This document shows, piece by piece, positions 44,780 through 54,566 of a stretch of 64,000 nt of DNA. Positions within the stretch are counted from its first letter, which is position 1. Each line of letters starts with the position of its first letter. The notes under the pieces are model-generated. The model was not told where the DNA came from, ran no database searches, and saw only the letters and a list, made by a program, of their open reading frames with translations. Location of the stretch: positions 62,001 through 126,000 of the forward strand of contig SDZD01000005.1 in the NCBI GenBank assembly GCA_004172935.1, in the 5' to 3' direction. The DNA is from a bacterium (lineage in GTDB: Bacteria > Armatimonadota > Abditibacteriia > Abditibacteriales > Abditibacteriaceae). The position numbers were made by a program, and so were the translations under genes.

Positions 44780-46375
44780 ATGACCACTACTGCTTCTGCA
44801 CCATCTGCGAGTGTTGATTCTCGAACATTCCTTGGCCATCCACCCGGCTTGCTGTTGCTCTTTTTCGTCGAGATGTGGGAGCGCTTCAGCTACTACGGTA
44901 TGCGCGGATTGCTTGTGCTTTACCTTGTGGCACAAGCGACAGGCCCCAATCCGGGGCGGGGCATGAGCAAAGAGATCGCTTCCAACATTTATGGTTGGTA
45001 TGCGGGCATGGCCTATCTGTTACCCGTCTTCGGTGGGCTGATCGCCGATAAGCTCATCGGCACTCATCGCTCTCTGGTTACTGGCGGGCTTATCATCGCA
45101 TTGGGGCACATCGCGTTGGCTGCTTCGGGCTTGGGGGCACTGGGCGAAAACAATCTGGGACTGGCGATTTTCATCAGTGGCATGGTGCTTATTGTGATTG
45201 GCACCGGGCATTTCAAACCCAACGTTTCGGTCATGGTCGGCGAACTTTATACGCGCGATGACCCCCGCCGTGATGGTGCCTTCACCATCTTTTACATGGG
45301 TATCAACCTTGGGGCATTTTTGTGTTCCTTCGTGTGTGGCACCCTTGGCGAGAAAGTGGGTTGGCATTGGGGCTTTGGAGCCGCAGCTGTGGGAATGTTG
45401 CTGGGGCTGGCCCTTTATCTGATTGCGCGCCCGCGCTATTTGGCGACCATTGGCAATCCGCCAGAAGGCAAACCCAACTACGCCCCGCTGTTTTTTGCGC
45501 TTGCTGTGGTGCTTTCGTTAGTTTTGGGCGCCTCATTTTATCTGGATGCCTTTTCCGCGCTTGGTGCCTTAGTTGGCCAGATAGAAGCAACTGCGGCGGG
45601 CCAAATTATCGGGACGGCACTGCGCTATTTGTTGCCGCTGGGCATTGTGGTTTGGGGCGCTCGTTTCGTTATGCAGCAAGAGGCCACCGACCGTGGTCCA
45701 ACCTTTTGCATTCTGCTCTTTATCTTTTTCAACGCTGTCTTCTGGCTGGCGTTCGAGCAGGCGGGCACCTCGCTCAACCTATTCGCGGCTGAGATGACGG
45801 AGCGGCATGTAGGCGGATGGGAAATGCCTGCAACGTGGTTTCAATCGGTGGGCGCTTTCGCCATCATCGTTCTGGCGCCCATTTTCGCCAGCCTGTGGGC
45901 GAAGCTGGCTCGACATAATCGCAATCCTGGCCAACCCGTCAAAATCGCCATTGGGTTGTTTTTGTTGGGCCTTGGCTATGTGTTGATGGTGTTTGCTTCC
46001 CTACACGCTTCGCCAACGAGTCGAGTCAGCATGTTCTGGCTGATAGGGACTTACACGCTGCACACGCTCGGTGAATTGTGCATCTCACCGACTGGGCTTT
46101 CATTTGTGACGCGCGTTGCTCCTGTGCGCTATGTCTCGTTCCTGATGGGCATGTTCTTCCTTTCCAGTTCGCTGGCGAACTTGATTGGCGGCATTCTCGC
46201 CGGGCAAATCGAGAAGATAGAAAGCGGGCAACTCAGCTTGTTCTGGTTCAGTTGGTTCCGTCTAGGGGGACAGGCCGATTTCTTCTTGCTGTTTGTGTTT
46301 TCGTCGTTTGGGGCAGGGCTGTTGATTTTGTTGCTCTCGCCGTTTTTGAACAAATTGCTGGCCGGACGAAGTTAG
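44780..46375 (+). CDS. POT-family proton-dependent oligopeptide transporter
   Basis: Imports di- and tripeptides with protons. The 531-residue MFS protein has the POT signature helix FFVEMWERFSYYGMRGLLVLY (E-x-x-E-R-F-x-Y-Y core, about 30-50), 12-14 TM helices, and the second family motif around FTIFYMGINLGAF. I used ATG 44780 (MTTTASAPS) because the longer frame starts inside the probable 5' UTR. It is divergent from the sigma-factor gene. No peptidase is adjacent. Confidence 0.92.
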   Translation: MTTTASAPSASVDSRTFLGHPPGLLLLFFVEMWERFSYYGMRGLLVLYLVAQATGPNPGRGMSKEIASNIYGWYAGMAYLLPVFGGLIADKLIGTHRSLVTGGLIIALGHIALAASGLGALGENNLGLAIFISGMVLIVIGTGHFKPNVSVMVGELYTRDDPRRDGAFTIFYMGINLGAFLCSFVCGTLGEKVGWHWGFGAAAVGMLLGLALYLIARPRYLATIGNPPEGKPNYAPLFFALAVVLSLVLGASFYLDAFSALGALVGQIEATAAGQIIGTALRYLLPLGIVVWGARFVMQQEATDRGPTFCILLFIFFNAVFWLAFEQAGTSLNLFAAEMTERHVGGWEMPATWFQSVGAFAIIVLAPIFASLWAKLARHNRNPGQPVKIAIGLFLLGLGYVLMVFASLHASPTSRVSMFWLIGTYTLHTLGELCISPTGLSFVTRVAPVRYVSFLMGMFFLSSSLANLIGGILAGQIEKIESGQLSLFWFSWFRLGGQADFFLLFVFSSFGAGLLILLLSPFLNKLLAGRS

Positions 46376-46404
46376 TTCGCCAGTGAAAGACCTTTCACTT
46401 CGAT

Positions 46405-47994
46405 ATGCGAAATTTCCTCACTACTTCTGCTTTTGCTTTGCTCACTGTCGCGTTTCCCACCGTAGGGGCATTGGCTCAAACTGCGCCACGAGTGACGACT
46501 CCGCCGGAATCGGCTTTCGCCCTCATCGACTCTGATGATCGTGAACTGGCGCGCAAGTTCTATACGAAGTACATCGACGTGAAAGGAATGCCTGTTTTGG
46601 CGTCTGCGGTTGTCGCCGATGAGGCGCTTGAGCGCACCTATTCAATGGTGACTCATGTGCTGGCCGGGCGCCCCGACGTTATCGCCGCGATGGTGAAAAA
46701 TGGCATGTACCTCATCATCATCGGGCGCCAACAGGTGTACACCGACATGCCAGAATATCGGCATAGTCGCAACCCGGCTTATCAAAACGAACGTGTGCGC
46801 GGAACGGGCGGCAAGCCGACGAGCTTTGGTGAGGAGAACGTGTTGTGTTTGTCTATCGACCGTTACGACGATGAGAGCATTGGTGTCCACGAGTTTTGCC
46901 ACACCATTGATTCGACGTTAGCGAGCATCGACCCAACGTGGAGGGAGCGCAAGAACAAAGCCTTCCGTGATGCGACTGGTAAGGGACTATGGAAGAACAC
47001 TTACGCGGGTTCCAATCCGGGCGAGTTCTGGGCGGAAGTGGCGCAGTCGTACTTCGATTGCAATCGTGTCAATAACTGGAATCATGGCCCCATTGGCACG
47101 CGAGAACAGCTGAAAGCCTATGACCCCGAAACCTACGAGTTGGTGAGAAGCGCTTTCCAACTTAGCCCCGAACAAGACTGGCGTTATAGCTGGGTGCAAA
47201 AACTCCCGAATGTGACGGCGCCACCGCCTCAGTTCAAAATAGCGCCTTACTACACCAAGTTCACCTGGGCGCGCGAGTTTCCCATCGTGGGGCGGGGCGC
47301 CAGCGATGCGGCGTTGCTCAAGGCCAATGACACCGTGCGCAAGATGTTCGCTTACCGCCATGACATCCTGAAGGCGCTCATCAACGATGGCGTCAAAATG
47401 GTGGTGCTTGGGCCGAATGAGAAGGTGGCTGACTTGCCCGAATACCAGACGTTGAAGAATATTGAGGGCTTCGATGCGCTGACACGCCTCGTTACTTATA
47501 GTCCGCAGGGGAAGCTTCTGGTAGTTGGTGAGGAGAACGTGTTGGGAGTTACCAGCGAACCAATGGTGGGCGACAATCAGGTGATTCGGGCTATGGCCGA
47601 TGCGTTCTATCAAATCACCTCCACACGCCCCGTTGACCCGAACTGGGATAAGCGCGGACAGGATGTGCAGCAATACGAGTTGCGGGTTAAGCGCCTCGAC
47701 GTGACATTCGGCCAGAAGGTAGATGAGATCTATCAGGCGGCGCAGACCAAGGCTTTGTGGCAAGGAACTTCGGCGATGGCGAGCAAGGCGAATTACTGGA
47801 CTAAAGGGGTATTGGCTTACTTCGATGCAACTGGGCAGGACTCCACGCCCGTTGGCGGAACTGGCGCCATATCGCCGATACGCACCCGCGAAGATTTGCA
47901 GCGCTATGATACGGCTTTGTACGCTCTGGTTCACGAAACTATGGCGTATGAAGGCAAAGTCGATTGGCACTACAAACCGTATATGGCACCTTGA
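46405..47994 (+). CDS. secreted zincin, anthrax-lethal-factor-like, with a decayed second copy
   Basis: The 529-residue exported protein has a signal peptide (cleaved after GALAQ, about 25) and two similar halves. The first has HEFCH at 162-166 and EFWAEVAQSYFDC (from 207) that would supply the third zinc ligand, the layout of ATLF-type (M34-like) metalloproteases. In the second half (from about 270) the matching positions read VIRAMADAF and NYWTKGVLAYFDA, so both zinc motifs are gone while the fold pattern (GEENVLGV, PVDPNW) remains. Likely one active and one inactive domain. It converges on a paralogue at 48077. Confidence 0.82.
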   Translation: MRNFLTTSAFALLTVAFPTVGALAQTAPRVTTPPESAFALIDSDDRELARKFYTKYIDVKGMPVLASAVVADEALERTYSMVTHVLAGRPDVIAAMVKNGMYLIIIGRQQVYTDMPEYRHSRNPAYQNERVRGTGGKPTSFGEENVLCLSIDRYDDESIGVHEFCHTIDSTLASIDPTWRERKNKAFRDATGKGLWKNTYAGSNPGEFWAEVAQSYFDCNRVNNWNHGPIGTREQLKAYDPETYELVRSAFQLSPEQDWRYSWVQKLPNVTAPPPQFKIAPYYTKFTWAREFPIVGRGASDAALLKANDTVRKMFAYRHDILKALINDGVKMVVLGPNEKVADLPEYQTLKNIEGFDALTRLVTYSPQGKLLVVGEENVLGVTSEPMVGDNQVIRAMADAFYQITSTRPVDPNWDKRGQDVQQYELRVKRLDVTFGQKVDEIYQAAQTKALWQGTSAMASKANYWTKGVLAYFDATGQDSTPVGGTGAISPIRTREDLQRYDTALYALVHETMAYEGKVDWHYKPYMAP

Positions 47995-48018
47995 GGTCAA
48001 TTGCCTCTCAAGGTAGAA

Positions 48019-48058
48019 AAACAAACCCCGAACATCTCAAAGATGTTCGGGGTTTGTT
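48019..48058. terminator. bidirectional terminator, AACAAACCCCGAACATCT repeat copy 1
   Basis: The perfect 18-bp stem AACAAACCCCGAACATCT / AGATGTTCGGGGTTTGTT with loop CAA is flanked by A and T runs. It separates the two convergent zincin genes. The same stem recurs at 54791-54827 with the loop TTG, that is, in inverted orientation. Confidence 0.92.
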
Positions 48059-48076
48059 TGTTATTGGCGCCTCTTA

Positions 48077-49144
48077 CTATTTTGTGGGCATGGCGGTGCT
48101 GGCCTTCAGGGCTTGTACGCGGGGCGATTTGGCGATATTAAAAGCTGGAATTAAGTTGCGATCTAGTCCGGCCAAATGCATCATTTCGGCGGCTGGACGG
48201 GTGTAGGTTTGACCATTGACTTGCAATGGTTGGCCGTCGGTGCGAATGTAGCGCCATGTGCCTTCTCCGAAAACCTCAGACAATATTTTGGATAATTCCG
48301 GGTCGTATGTCTTGAGCTGTTCGCGGTTCCAAATGCCATTGTGAACGGATTTATCGGCTTTGATAACCGCGCAGTCAAACCACATCTGAGCGCCTTCGGC
48401 CCAGTATTCCTGCTCGTTGCTGGCTGAATAGGTGTTGGCAAAGCGGCCCTCGGCCATCGCTTTCTTGTAAGTCGCGACGAGTTTTTTATACCACTCTGGG
48501 TTGGATTCCTTGATGGCTGATGCCAGTGTGTGGGAGAACTCGTGAATGGTAATGTTTTCGCTTTTGTAGGGGTCGCTCTTCAAGTTGAGCAGATTTTCTT
48601 CCGCACAACTTGCGTCGGGTAGCCCGCCCATGCCGCGTGCCCGCTCATCCCAGAAAGCCATCTTTTGCAGGCTACGGTCATTTTGCCACAGCAAATTTTC
48701 GGGGAGGTCCATCGTGTATTCGAGCGAACTCATTAAGGCCATACGCGCTTTGGATTTGGTGAGCGCTTCTGTGACCCATGCAGGGCTATCGGCGAACATG
48801 TGGTCGAGCGTGTAGGAGCATTCCAGGAGCGCATAATCCGAGGCTCTATTCGAACTAACAATGGGAAGACCGCGTATCATCAAACCTTTGGCATAAAAGT
48901 CGGGAATACCAAATTCCTGGCGCATTTCGGGTGAGATTGCGGTAACGCGAATCGGGGGCGCTGCAATGGAAAGGGGCTGATAGCTCGTTTCGGTGGTTAC
49001 TCCCCGGTAGGTCGCCGGGTCGAATTGCTGAGGTGCCTGAACAACCGTAGTGGGCGTCGGCGTATCTTGTTGAGCCGATTTTACGGGCGCACCCACAGCC
49101 AAAACTAAACAGGACAACCAAAGGTATGAAGATGAAGCGGCCAT
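48077..49144 (-). CDS. secreted zincin, paralogue of the 46405 gene
   Basis: The 355-residue exported protein has a hydrophobic N-terminal segment (about 8-24) and a Thr/Pro-rich spacer. The catalytic part has HEFSH (201-205) and EYWAEGAQMWFDC. It shares with the 46405 product the blocks (A)EENLL, HEFxH, N(T)YSASN/AGSN and YDPEL/YDPET. It has one domain only. Probably zinc-dependent and extracytoplasmic, substrate unknown. The pair is probably an old duplication. Confidence 0.82.
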   Translation of the reverse strand: MAASSSYLWLSCLVLAVGAPVKSAQQDTPTPTTVVQAPQQFDPATYRGVTTETSYQPLSIAAPPIRVTAISPEMRQEFGIPDFYAKGLMIRGLPIVSSNRASDYALLECSYTLDHMFADSPAWVTEALTKSKARMALMSSLEYTMDLPENLLWQNDRSLQKMAFWDERARGMGGLPDASCAEENLLNLKSDPYKSENITIHEFSHTLASAIKESNPEWYKKLVATYKKAMAEGRFANTYSASNEQEYWAEGAQMWFDCAVIKADKSVHNGIWNREQLKTYDPELSKILSEVFGEGTWRYIRTDGQPLQVNGQTYTRPAAEMMHLAGLDRNLIPAFNIAKSPRVQALKASTAMPTK

Positions 49145-49301
49145 TGCTTTAACGGTGTCAGGTAATGACGTGAATGTAGTATACCAGTGCGTTGGGCGGG
49201 CTTACCTTTATGTTATGAAACCGCTTCGATATTTCCCGCGCCGAGTCGCATGGGAGGAATTTATGGGGTGGAGAGAGGGGGGAGAATGGGTGAGGAACGC
49301 T

Positions 49302-50579
49302 TTATTTCGCGGGGACTATCCAACGATTAAGTGTGTTGTGCGGTGCTTCGAGTACAACCTTGGCGAAAGGAGTTGGCTCAACAGCGATGCTGGCCTGTTG
49401 CTGAGCTAGTGGCACTTCGCCGATGAGGCGGTATTTGTCTTTACCGCCGGTTTTGAATTGGTTGGTGGTGCTGAGCCAGATTTTCATCTTGCCCTTCTTT
49501 TCCAGTGCTTGCCACTGTACCGCGACTTTGCCGTTTTCGTACTTTGCTTGAGGAGAAATCGCCGAAACTTTGCCGGTCAACGGGTTGCCATCGACTTCCC
49601 ACAGTGTTTGCTTCGGGGCTTTCACGTTGAGGAAGCGCAGCATAGTGGGCATAATGTCCACGATAGAAGCCTGAGGTGCCTTAAACGCGGCGTTCAATCC
49701 TTTGGCATTGGTGAATAGCCAACCGGAACGTTGACGGTCGCTTTGTCCGCCGTGGCCTTTGCCCGTTTGTTCATCGCGGCCATGATCGGTGGTGATGACG
49801 ATGAGCCAATCTTCATCGAAATTCTTCTCGCGATATTGGATGGCTTGCCAGATGTAGCCAATTTTTTGATCGGCTAAGGTTACGGCCTCGTTGAATTGCG
49901 GGCTATCGCCATACATGTGCCCCATATCATCGGTGTATTCCAGATAAACCCACGACAAATCGGGCGCCTGTTCGCGAATAGATTGCGCTGCCTTCTGGGC
50001 AACGCTTTCATCAATCTTCTGCATGTATTGTTTTTGGGCATCATGCGGGAAGTTGACCTTATCTAGCTCCAATCCATCGTAAGAGATGTCGATGGGGAGG
50101 TTGCCTGTGGCGGGCAGTTTGTCGCCGACGAGTTTGGTTCGGTTATCGAGCCAACTGGAATAAATGGCGGTTTTACGGGTAGGGTAGGTTTCTTTGAAGA
50201 GGCGGAAGATGGTGGGGTAGTAGTAGTTCGGTTCCTTGATGTCGTTGCCCCAGACATTGTGCTTATTGACCCATGTGCCAGTGAGAACGCTATCGTAGCC
50301 TACCGCCGAAATGGTGGGTGTTTGCGAGTAGTTGTCTTTCTCGCCTCCGACATAGGCGCGGGTGTAGCCACCTTGTTTGGCGATGTCGTTCAGGTTGGGA
50401 ACATTCTGTTTCTCGATGACATCGGCGGCCACGCCATCGACGATAATGAAAACGGCTTTACGGGTTTTGGCCTGGGCCTGAGTCGTGGGCGCCATCAGGA
50501 TTGCTACCCCACACAGCAAAGCTACCAGCCCATGCGCGGCGCGCAGGGCTGGAAATCGTGCAAAGGAATTGAATTTCAT
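49302..50579 (-). CDS. secreted type I phosphodiesterase/nucleotide pyrophosphatase (alkaline phosphatase superfamily)
   Basis: The 425-residue protein has a signal peptide (to about AQAK). The metal-binding aspartate is in [10 protein letters not shown], the catalytic Thr is in the [15 protein letters not shown] region, and later metal ligands are in DDMGHMYG and TTDHGRDEQ with a histidine in GHGG. These fit the alkaline-phosphatase fold of nucleotide pyrophosphatase or PglZ-like phosphodiesterases. Substrate unknown. It begins a block of phosphate-ester hydrolases that includes the HAD and PhoD genes. Confidence 0.87.
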   Translation of the reverse strand: MKFNSFARFPALRAAHGLVALLCGVAILMAPTTQAQAKTRKAVFIIVDGVAADVIEKQNVPNLNDIAKQGGYTRAYVGGEKDNYSQTPTISAVGYDSVLTGTWVNKHNVWGNDIKEPNYYYPTIFRLFKETYPTRKTAIYSSWLDNRTKLVGDKLPATGNLPIDISYDGLELDKVNFPHDAQKQYMQKIDESVAQKAAQSIREQAPDLSWVYLEYTDDMGHMYGDSPQFNEAVTLADQKIGYIWQAIQYREKNFDEDWLIVITTDHGRDEQTGKGHGGQSDRQRSGWLFTNAKGLNAAFKAPQASIVDIMPTMLRFLNVKAPKQTLWEVDGNPLTGKVSAISPQAKYENGKVAVQWQALEKKGKMKIWLSTTNQFKTGGKDKYRLIGEVPLAQQQASIAVEPTPFAKVVLEAPHNTLNRWIVPAK

Positions 50580-50628
50580 CGGTGAGATCGAGAGTTAAAC
50601 GCTCTCTATCAGTTGGTCGCCAAGGCGC

Positions 50629-50820
50629 TTAGCGGCTTTGAGCTGATTCAGGGGCGGCTCCCGGCTTTTCTCCGGGGGGCACGTGCGAGTTTTGCTGTGG
50701 TCCCCCGGCTGGCGGGGGATTTTCGCTGTATCCCGGCGTCTGCTCACAACCACCTAAGAGAAGGGCGCCCATAGCCAGCAAAATTGTGGCAACAAGAGTA
50801 AAACGATTGCTTTGAGTCAT
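50629..50820 (-). CDS. small lipoprotein
   Basis: The 63-residue protein has a short hydrophobic signal (FTLVATILLAMGALLLGGC) with lipobox LGGC (Cys near 25) and a Pro/Gly-rich mature part of about 40 residues with no known family. It lies 8 bp downstream of the prepilin-like gene on the same strand, probably in one operon. I used ATG 50820, since the longer upstream frame overlaps the prepilin gene. Confidence 0.65.
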   Translation of the reverse strand: MTQSNRFTLVATILLAMGALLLGGCEQTPGYSENPPPAGGPQQNSHVPPGEKPGAAPESAQSR

Positions 50821-50828
50821 GTGAGAAT

Positions 50829-51620
50829 TTATGATGTCGAGCTGTTGGGGTTGCCCCAGAAGCGGTACAGATTGCGGTTTTGCATCGCTGTGACCCACTG
50901 GGCACGGCCTGGCGCTTCCTTCCATGAAACGAATTTATCGCGACCGAATGTTTTGGCGTGCCCATCCAGGTACAGCGCCGGAAGCATATCGCCGCGATGG
51001 AAGTGGCGTGTCTGCCATACCATGCTGTACCACGAAAAGGCGGTGTCGTCCCCATCGTTGGCATTACCCATATCTACCCACGAGGCCTGATGGGTACGCA
51101 AGTAGTACCAGCCCACATTCGTTCCCTGCCACATGCTGGTCGTGAAGGCCATACGCTCCGACGGGTATTCCTGGATTTCCATTTTGCGCCCGTACACGTA
51201 GTTACTGAAAGCGGCGTCGGTATAATATCCCGCTACTCCGGCGTCGTTGATGGCGTAGGTCGTAACGACATCGCGATCATAACCGGGGTAGTCGATTGGA
51301 CCCGAACGCGCCGCATCCCACGTGAGTTGCTCGCTTTTCATGTAGGGTTGCAGCAACGTTGCCCATGTTGTTTTCGCATACACCGTGTCGGTGCGGACCA
51401 TCATGCCATCATAGTCCTGCGCGTACTGTGTGAAGGCCAGGCCAAGTTGTTTCAGATTCGACAGCGAACTTGTAGTGCGCGCCGATTTACGGGCTGTTGC
51501 AAAGACAGGGAAAAGAATGGCTGCCAAAATAGCGATAATGGCAATAACTACAAGCAACTCGATAAGAGTGAATCCAAGGCGCCTCTGACTTGAAACACGG
51601 GAAAGAAACTGATTATGCAT
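50829..51620 (-). CDS. prepilin-type N-terminal protein, DUF1559-like
   Basis: The 263-residue protein has the type IV pilin-like N-terminus [20 protein letters not shown] (G-FTLIE cleavage/methylation site), then the [13 protein letters not shown] continuation, which is common in Armatimonadota and Planctomycetota pseudopilin-like proteins. The rest includes [18 protein letters not shown] and a late [10 protein letters not shown], the usual DG-type end motif of the family. Probably processed by PilD and displayed or secreted. No pilus or T2SS core gene is near it. Confidence 0.88.
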   Translation of the reverse strand: MHNQFLSRVSSQRRLGFTLIELLVVIAIIAILAAILFPVFATARKSARTTSSLSNLKQLGLAFTQYAQDYDGMMVRTDTVYAKTTWATLLQPYMKSEQLTWDAARSGPIDYPGYDRDVVTTYAINDAGVAGYYTDAAFSNYVYGRKMEIQEYPSERMAFTTSMWQGTNVGWYYLRTHQASWVDMGNANDGDDTAFSWYSMVWQTRHFHRGDMLPALYLDGHAKTFGRDKFVSWKEAPGRAQWVTAMQNRNLYRFWGNPNSSTS

Positions 51621-51843
51621 GATTGTAGGCCGAGCACCAGAGAATTAAAGACGTGCTCATTCCCTAGTAATACACGTGTTAGTGGGCCACGTTGTTAAAT
51701 CTATGTGTCTTAGAAAATGTTAATTTTTTGTGCGGTGCATCGGAAGGATTGCAGATGACCTACAACGGCACCCGAAGAGAGATTTGGCGCTTGCGCGTGT
51801 AGGAAGCGAAGGCCAAATACCCCCTTCTGGCGAACTTTAGTGG

Positions 51844-52758
51844 CTAACGATTAGCAGGAGTGGTGTTCGCAATAGGGGCTGTTGGTTCGCGATATTGGAG
51901 CACGCCGTATTTGAGTCGCAGCATTTCTTGGGGCGATAGGTCCGATTTAAAGCCGTAAATGGAATCTTCCCACGAGCCATACAGCGGGTTGGAGATCAGT
52001 ACCCAACGTTCGCCCCAGTTATCGGCGTATTTATCGAATAGCTCTCGCCGCTGAGCGATGGAGAGCGAACGGGCGCTGACGAAATCGTTCAAATCATCGC
52101 CGACAAGTAGCAAGATACGATGATTTTGGGCGACAAAACTGCGCCGAGGCGATTTATTACTTGTCCAGTTTTGTTCGCCTTTCAATAGAACATGATCTTC
52201 GGGGCCTTGTATCGGGCAACCTAATTTTTGCAAGTTGGCGCGAGTAACTGCTTCTTCCTCGCTGGCGCGATTGGAGATGTAGTAGATTTTCACGCCTTTG
52301 TTGTTGGCATAGTTAAGGAACTTCACGGCGCCTTCAATGGCTGTTGCATTCCCTTCCGCTGTCCACTTCAGCCATCCTTCGTCTGTGTAAGTTACGTTGT
52401 CGCGAGCCATGCGCGCGAAGAGCGGCGAGTTGTCGAGGACGGTCTCATCCAAATCCAAAATGATTGCGGGCGGGAGTTTCTTGAAAGAGGGGCCTTGTTC
52501 GAGGGCAGCACTCCAATTTTTGTCCTTAAGCGCGACATCGAGTTGGCGAGTTGCCATACGATAGGCTTGGCGCGCCGCAATCTTCGCTTCGGCGGAGCTT
52601 TGGACCCAGGCCGTGGCCGTGAGTCCTTCGTTGCCGATTAGCGGAGTTGTAGGAGCAACTGTCGCGTTGCCCTGAGCCATTGCCGTGTGTGCTGACCCAA
52701 ACATTGTCACGCCGAGGAGAGCCGTGATTGCCCATCTTTTCAAGGTGAATTTAGACAT
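51844..52758 (-). CDS. secreted HAD acid phosphatase, class C/e(P4)-like
   Basis: The 304-residue exported protein has a signal peptide (AHTAMAQ) and HAD motif 1 in ILDLDETVLDNS (nucleophile and acid Asp), motif 2 near YYISNR and motif 4 in VGDDLNDF. The spacing matches class C acid phosphatases (e(P4)/OlpA), which hydrolyse nucleoside monophosphates outside the cell. There is no lipobox, so it is secreted rather than a lipoprotein. It neighbours two other secreted phosphatase genes. Confidence 0.9.
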   Translation of the reverse strand: MSKFTLKRWAITALLGVTMFGSAHTAMAQGNATVAPTTPLIGNEGLTATAWVQSSAEAKIAARQAYRMATRQLDVALKDKNWSAALEQGPSFKKLPPAIILDLDETVLDNSPLFARMARDNVTYTDEGWLKWTAEGNATAIEGAVKFLNYANNKGVKIYYISNRASEEEAVTRANLQKLGCPIQGPEDHVLLKGEQNWTSNKSPRRSFVAQNHRILLLVGDDLNDFVSARSLSIAQRRELFDKYADNWGERWVLISNPLYGSWEDSIYGFKSDLSPQEMLRLKYGVLQYREPTAPIANTTPANR

Positions 52759-52856
52759 TCACTAAAAAATGTCTTTCGTTTTCATTAAGGGGAGATTATT
52801 CCTGTTGCTCAGGCGCGCATCAGGGGCGTAAACGACCACTGTTACCAGTCGATGTA

Positions 52857-52897
52857 GCACACACCAGCCATATTTTTCATATCTGTCTGGTGTGTGC
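52857..52897. other. inverted repeat in HAD-PhoD intergenic region
   Basis: The 11-bp arms GCACACACCAG (52857-52867) and CTGGTGTGTGC (52887-52897) have a 19-nt AT-rich loop that could itself pair weakly (ATAT). No T run follows. It may be a weak terminator for phoD, or a binding site. Confidence 0.5.
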
Positions 52898-52934
52898 TGG
52901 AAGCTATACGAGTTCGTTTTTAGGGGTTCAGCGC

Positions 52935-54566
52935 TTACGCCCGCTGCACGCCAGGTTTGCCGTCTTCGACGACCCACGAACTGCCGACTTTGACATTGGA
53001 ATCGTTTTTACGCACGTCCTCAACTTGCCAGACATTGGTGTGCCATTGTTTGCGGTCGAGAGTGCATGAAACATAGCCACGTCGAGTTCCCTCGAACCAT
53101 TTGAGGTGGGGTTGCCCGGAGAGGTCGCGTTGGAAGACGGGATCCGCTTCGGCACGGTAGCCACCGCTGGTGATGGATGTCCCGGCGAATTCAACTCCTA
53201 CGATTGGCGACTCTGGCTTGTTGAAATCGAGTTTGAGATCGCTAATAAGGTTGGTATGCGAATCTCCCGATAGGGTGATGGGGTTGCGCACTTTTTGGTC
53301 GTTCAGGAATTGCATAAGCCGCGAGCGTTCGGCGGAATAGCCATCCCAACTGTCCATGCCGAATGTTTCCCCCTCGGCAGCATGACGCGCAAATTGCGAC
53401 ATGATGATCTGCTGAGCCATCACATTCCAGCGTGCTTTCGAACTGCTCATGCCGCTGGTGAGCCAGGCTGCCTGCTCTTTGCCCATCAAGACGCGCGAGG
53501 GATCGAGGTCTTCCGCTGTGTGTGGGCTGGCTTTGTCGTTGTGAGCCTGATCGCTGCGGTACTGGCGAGTATCGAGCACGTTGAACTGCATCAAATCGCC
53601 CATCGTGAAGCGGCGGTAGAGCTGCAAATCGGGGCCGTGTGGCAGAGAGGTACGGCGCAAGGGCATAAATTCGTAGTACGCCTGATACGCTGCCGCACGC
53701 CTCTTTAAGAACTCGACTGGGTCTTGATCTTTTTCAGGAATGCCAGCCGCATAGTTGTTTTCTACTTCGTGATCATCCCATGTCACAATCCACGGGAATG
53801 CAGCGTGTGTAGCCTGCAAATTGGGGTCAAGTTTGTAAAGCGAGTAGCGCAAGCGGTATTGTGCAAGCGTCATTGGCTCTGGGCGCACTGCTTTTGGCAG
53901 CGACGCGATTTCGGGGCGAATGAGAGGGTCAATATTTAGATTGTCTGCGGCAGTTGCTGCTAATCTGCCCTCGTAGATGTAGTCACCCAGATGCGATACG
54001 AAGTCGAGGTCTTGGGTGGCCATGTGCTGATAGGCCGTATAATAGCCGCCGTAGAACTGCTGGCACGATGCGAAGGCGAACTTCATCTGGGCCGGGCTTG
54101 AGGCGGGGTCGGGCAGAGTTTTTGTGCGGCCCACTGGTGACTGTACGCCACCGCTCTCAAAGCGATACCAATAGTGGGTGAAAGGACGAAGGTTTTCGAC
54201 TTCAACGTGAACCGAATGTCCCAGCGCCGCCGTTGCAGTTGCTGTTCCCTGCTGCACGATGCGCTTCATGCCCTCGTCCGAGGCGATTTCCCAACGCACT
54301 GACACATCTTGTGCTGGCATTCCTCCGCCCAGAAGTGGTTCAGGACATAGACGTGTCCATAACACGACACTGGTCGCCCACGGATCGCCTGAAGCCACTC
54401 CCAATTTAAATGGTGTTTTGTCGTAGCGAGGATTAGTCAGCGTCTGGGCAAAACCTACTCCCCCATAGCGAGCAACGAGCGATAGTCCTGCTACAGTGCT
54501 AACTCCGCCCAAAAAGGCTCGGCGGCTCAATGCTGCCCGCAAAAGTTCAGAATCTGAATTTTTCAT
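52935..54566 (-). CDS. phoD: PhoD-type alkaline phosphatase/phosphodiesterase with Tat signal
   Basis: The 543-residue protein begins with the Tat motif LSRRAFLGG (about 11-19) and a hydrophobic stretch. An N-terminal Ig-like part follows (about 45-135, KLGVASGDPWATSVVLWTRL), then the metallophosphoesterase core with FASCQQF, HLGDYIYEG, TWDDHEVENNY and LSGDSHTNLI. Such enzymes bind Fe/Ca and release phosphate from phosphodiesters. ATG 54566 is chosen because the Tat motif follows closely. The upstream 54567-54656 frame has no signal character. Adjacent phosphatases suggest a phosphate-scavenging patch. Confidence 0.92.
   Translation of the reverse strand: MKNSDSELLRAALSRRAFLGGVSTVAGLSLVARYGGVGFAQTLTNPRYDKTPFKLGVASGDPWATSVVLWTRLCPEPLLGGGMPAQDVSVRWEIASDEGMKRIVQQGTATATAALGHSVHVEVENLRPFTHYWYRFESGGVQSPVGRTKTLPDPASSPAQMKFAFASCQQFYGGYYTAYQHMATQDLDFVSHLGDYIYEGRLAATAADNLNIDPLIRPEIASLPKAVRPEPMTLAQYRLRYSLYKLDPNLQATHAAFPWIVTWDDHEVENNYAAGIPEKDQDPVEFLKRRAAAYQAYYEFMPLRRTSLPHGPDLQLYRRFTMGDLMQFNVLDTRQYRSDQAHNDKASPHTAEDLDPSRVLMGKEQAAWLTSGMSSSKARWNVMAQQIIMSQFARHAAEGETFGMDSWDGYSAERSRLMQFLNDQKVRNPITLSGDSHTNLISDLKLDFNKPESPIVGVEFAGTSITSGGYRAEADPVFQRDLSGQPHLKWFEGTRRGYVSCTLDRKQWHTNVWQVEDVRKNDSNVKVGSSWVVEDGKPGVQRA

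Noticed and set aside
46987-48024. 345-codon minus-strand frame opposite the zincin gene
   Set aside because: No domain, and it covers the coding strand of a protein with a clear signal peptide and HEFCH motif.
49155-49409. 84-codon + strand frame
   Set aside because: It overlaps the end of the pyrophosphatase gene on the opposite strand and has no motif.
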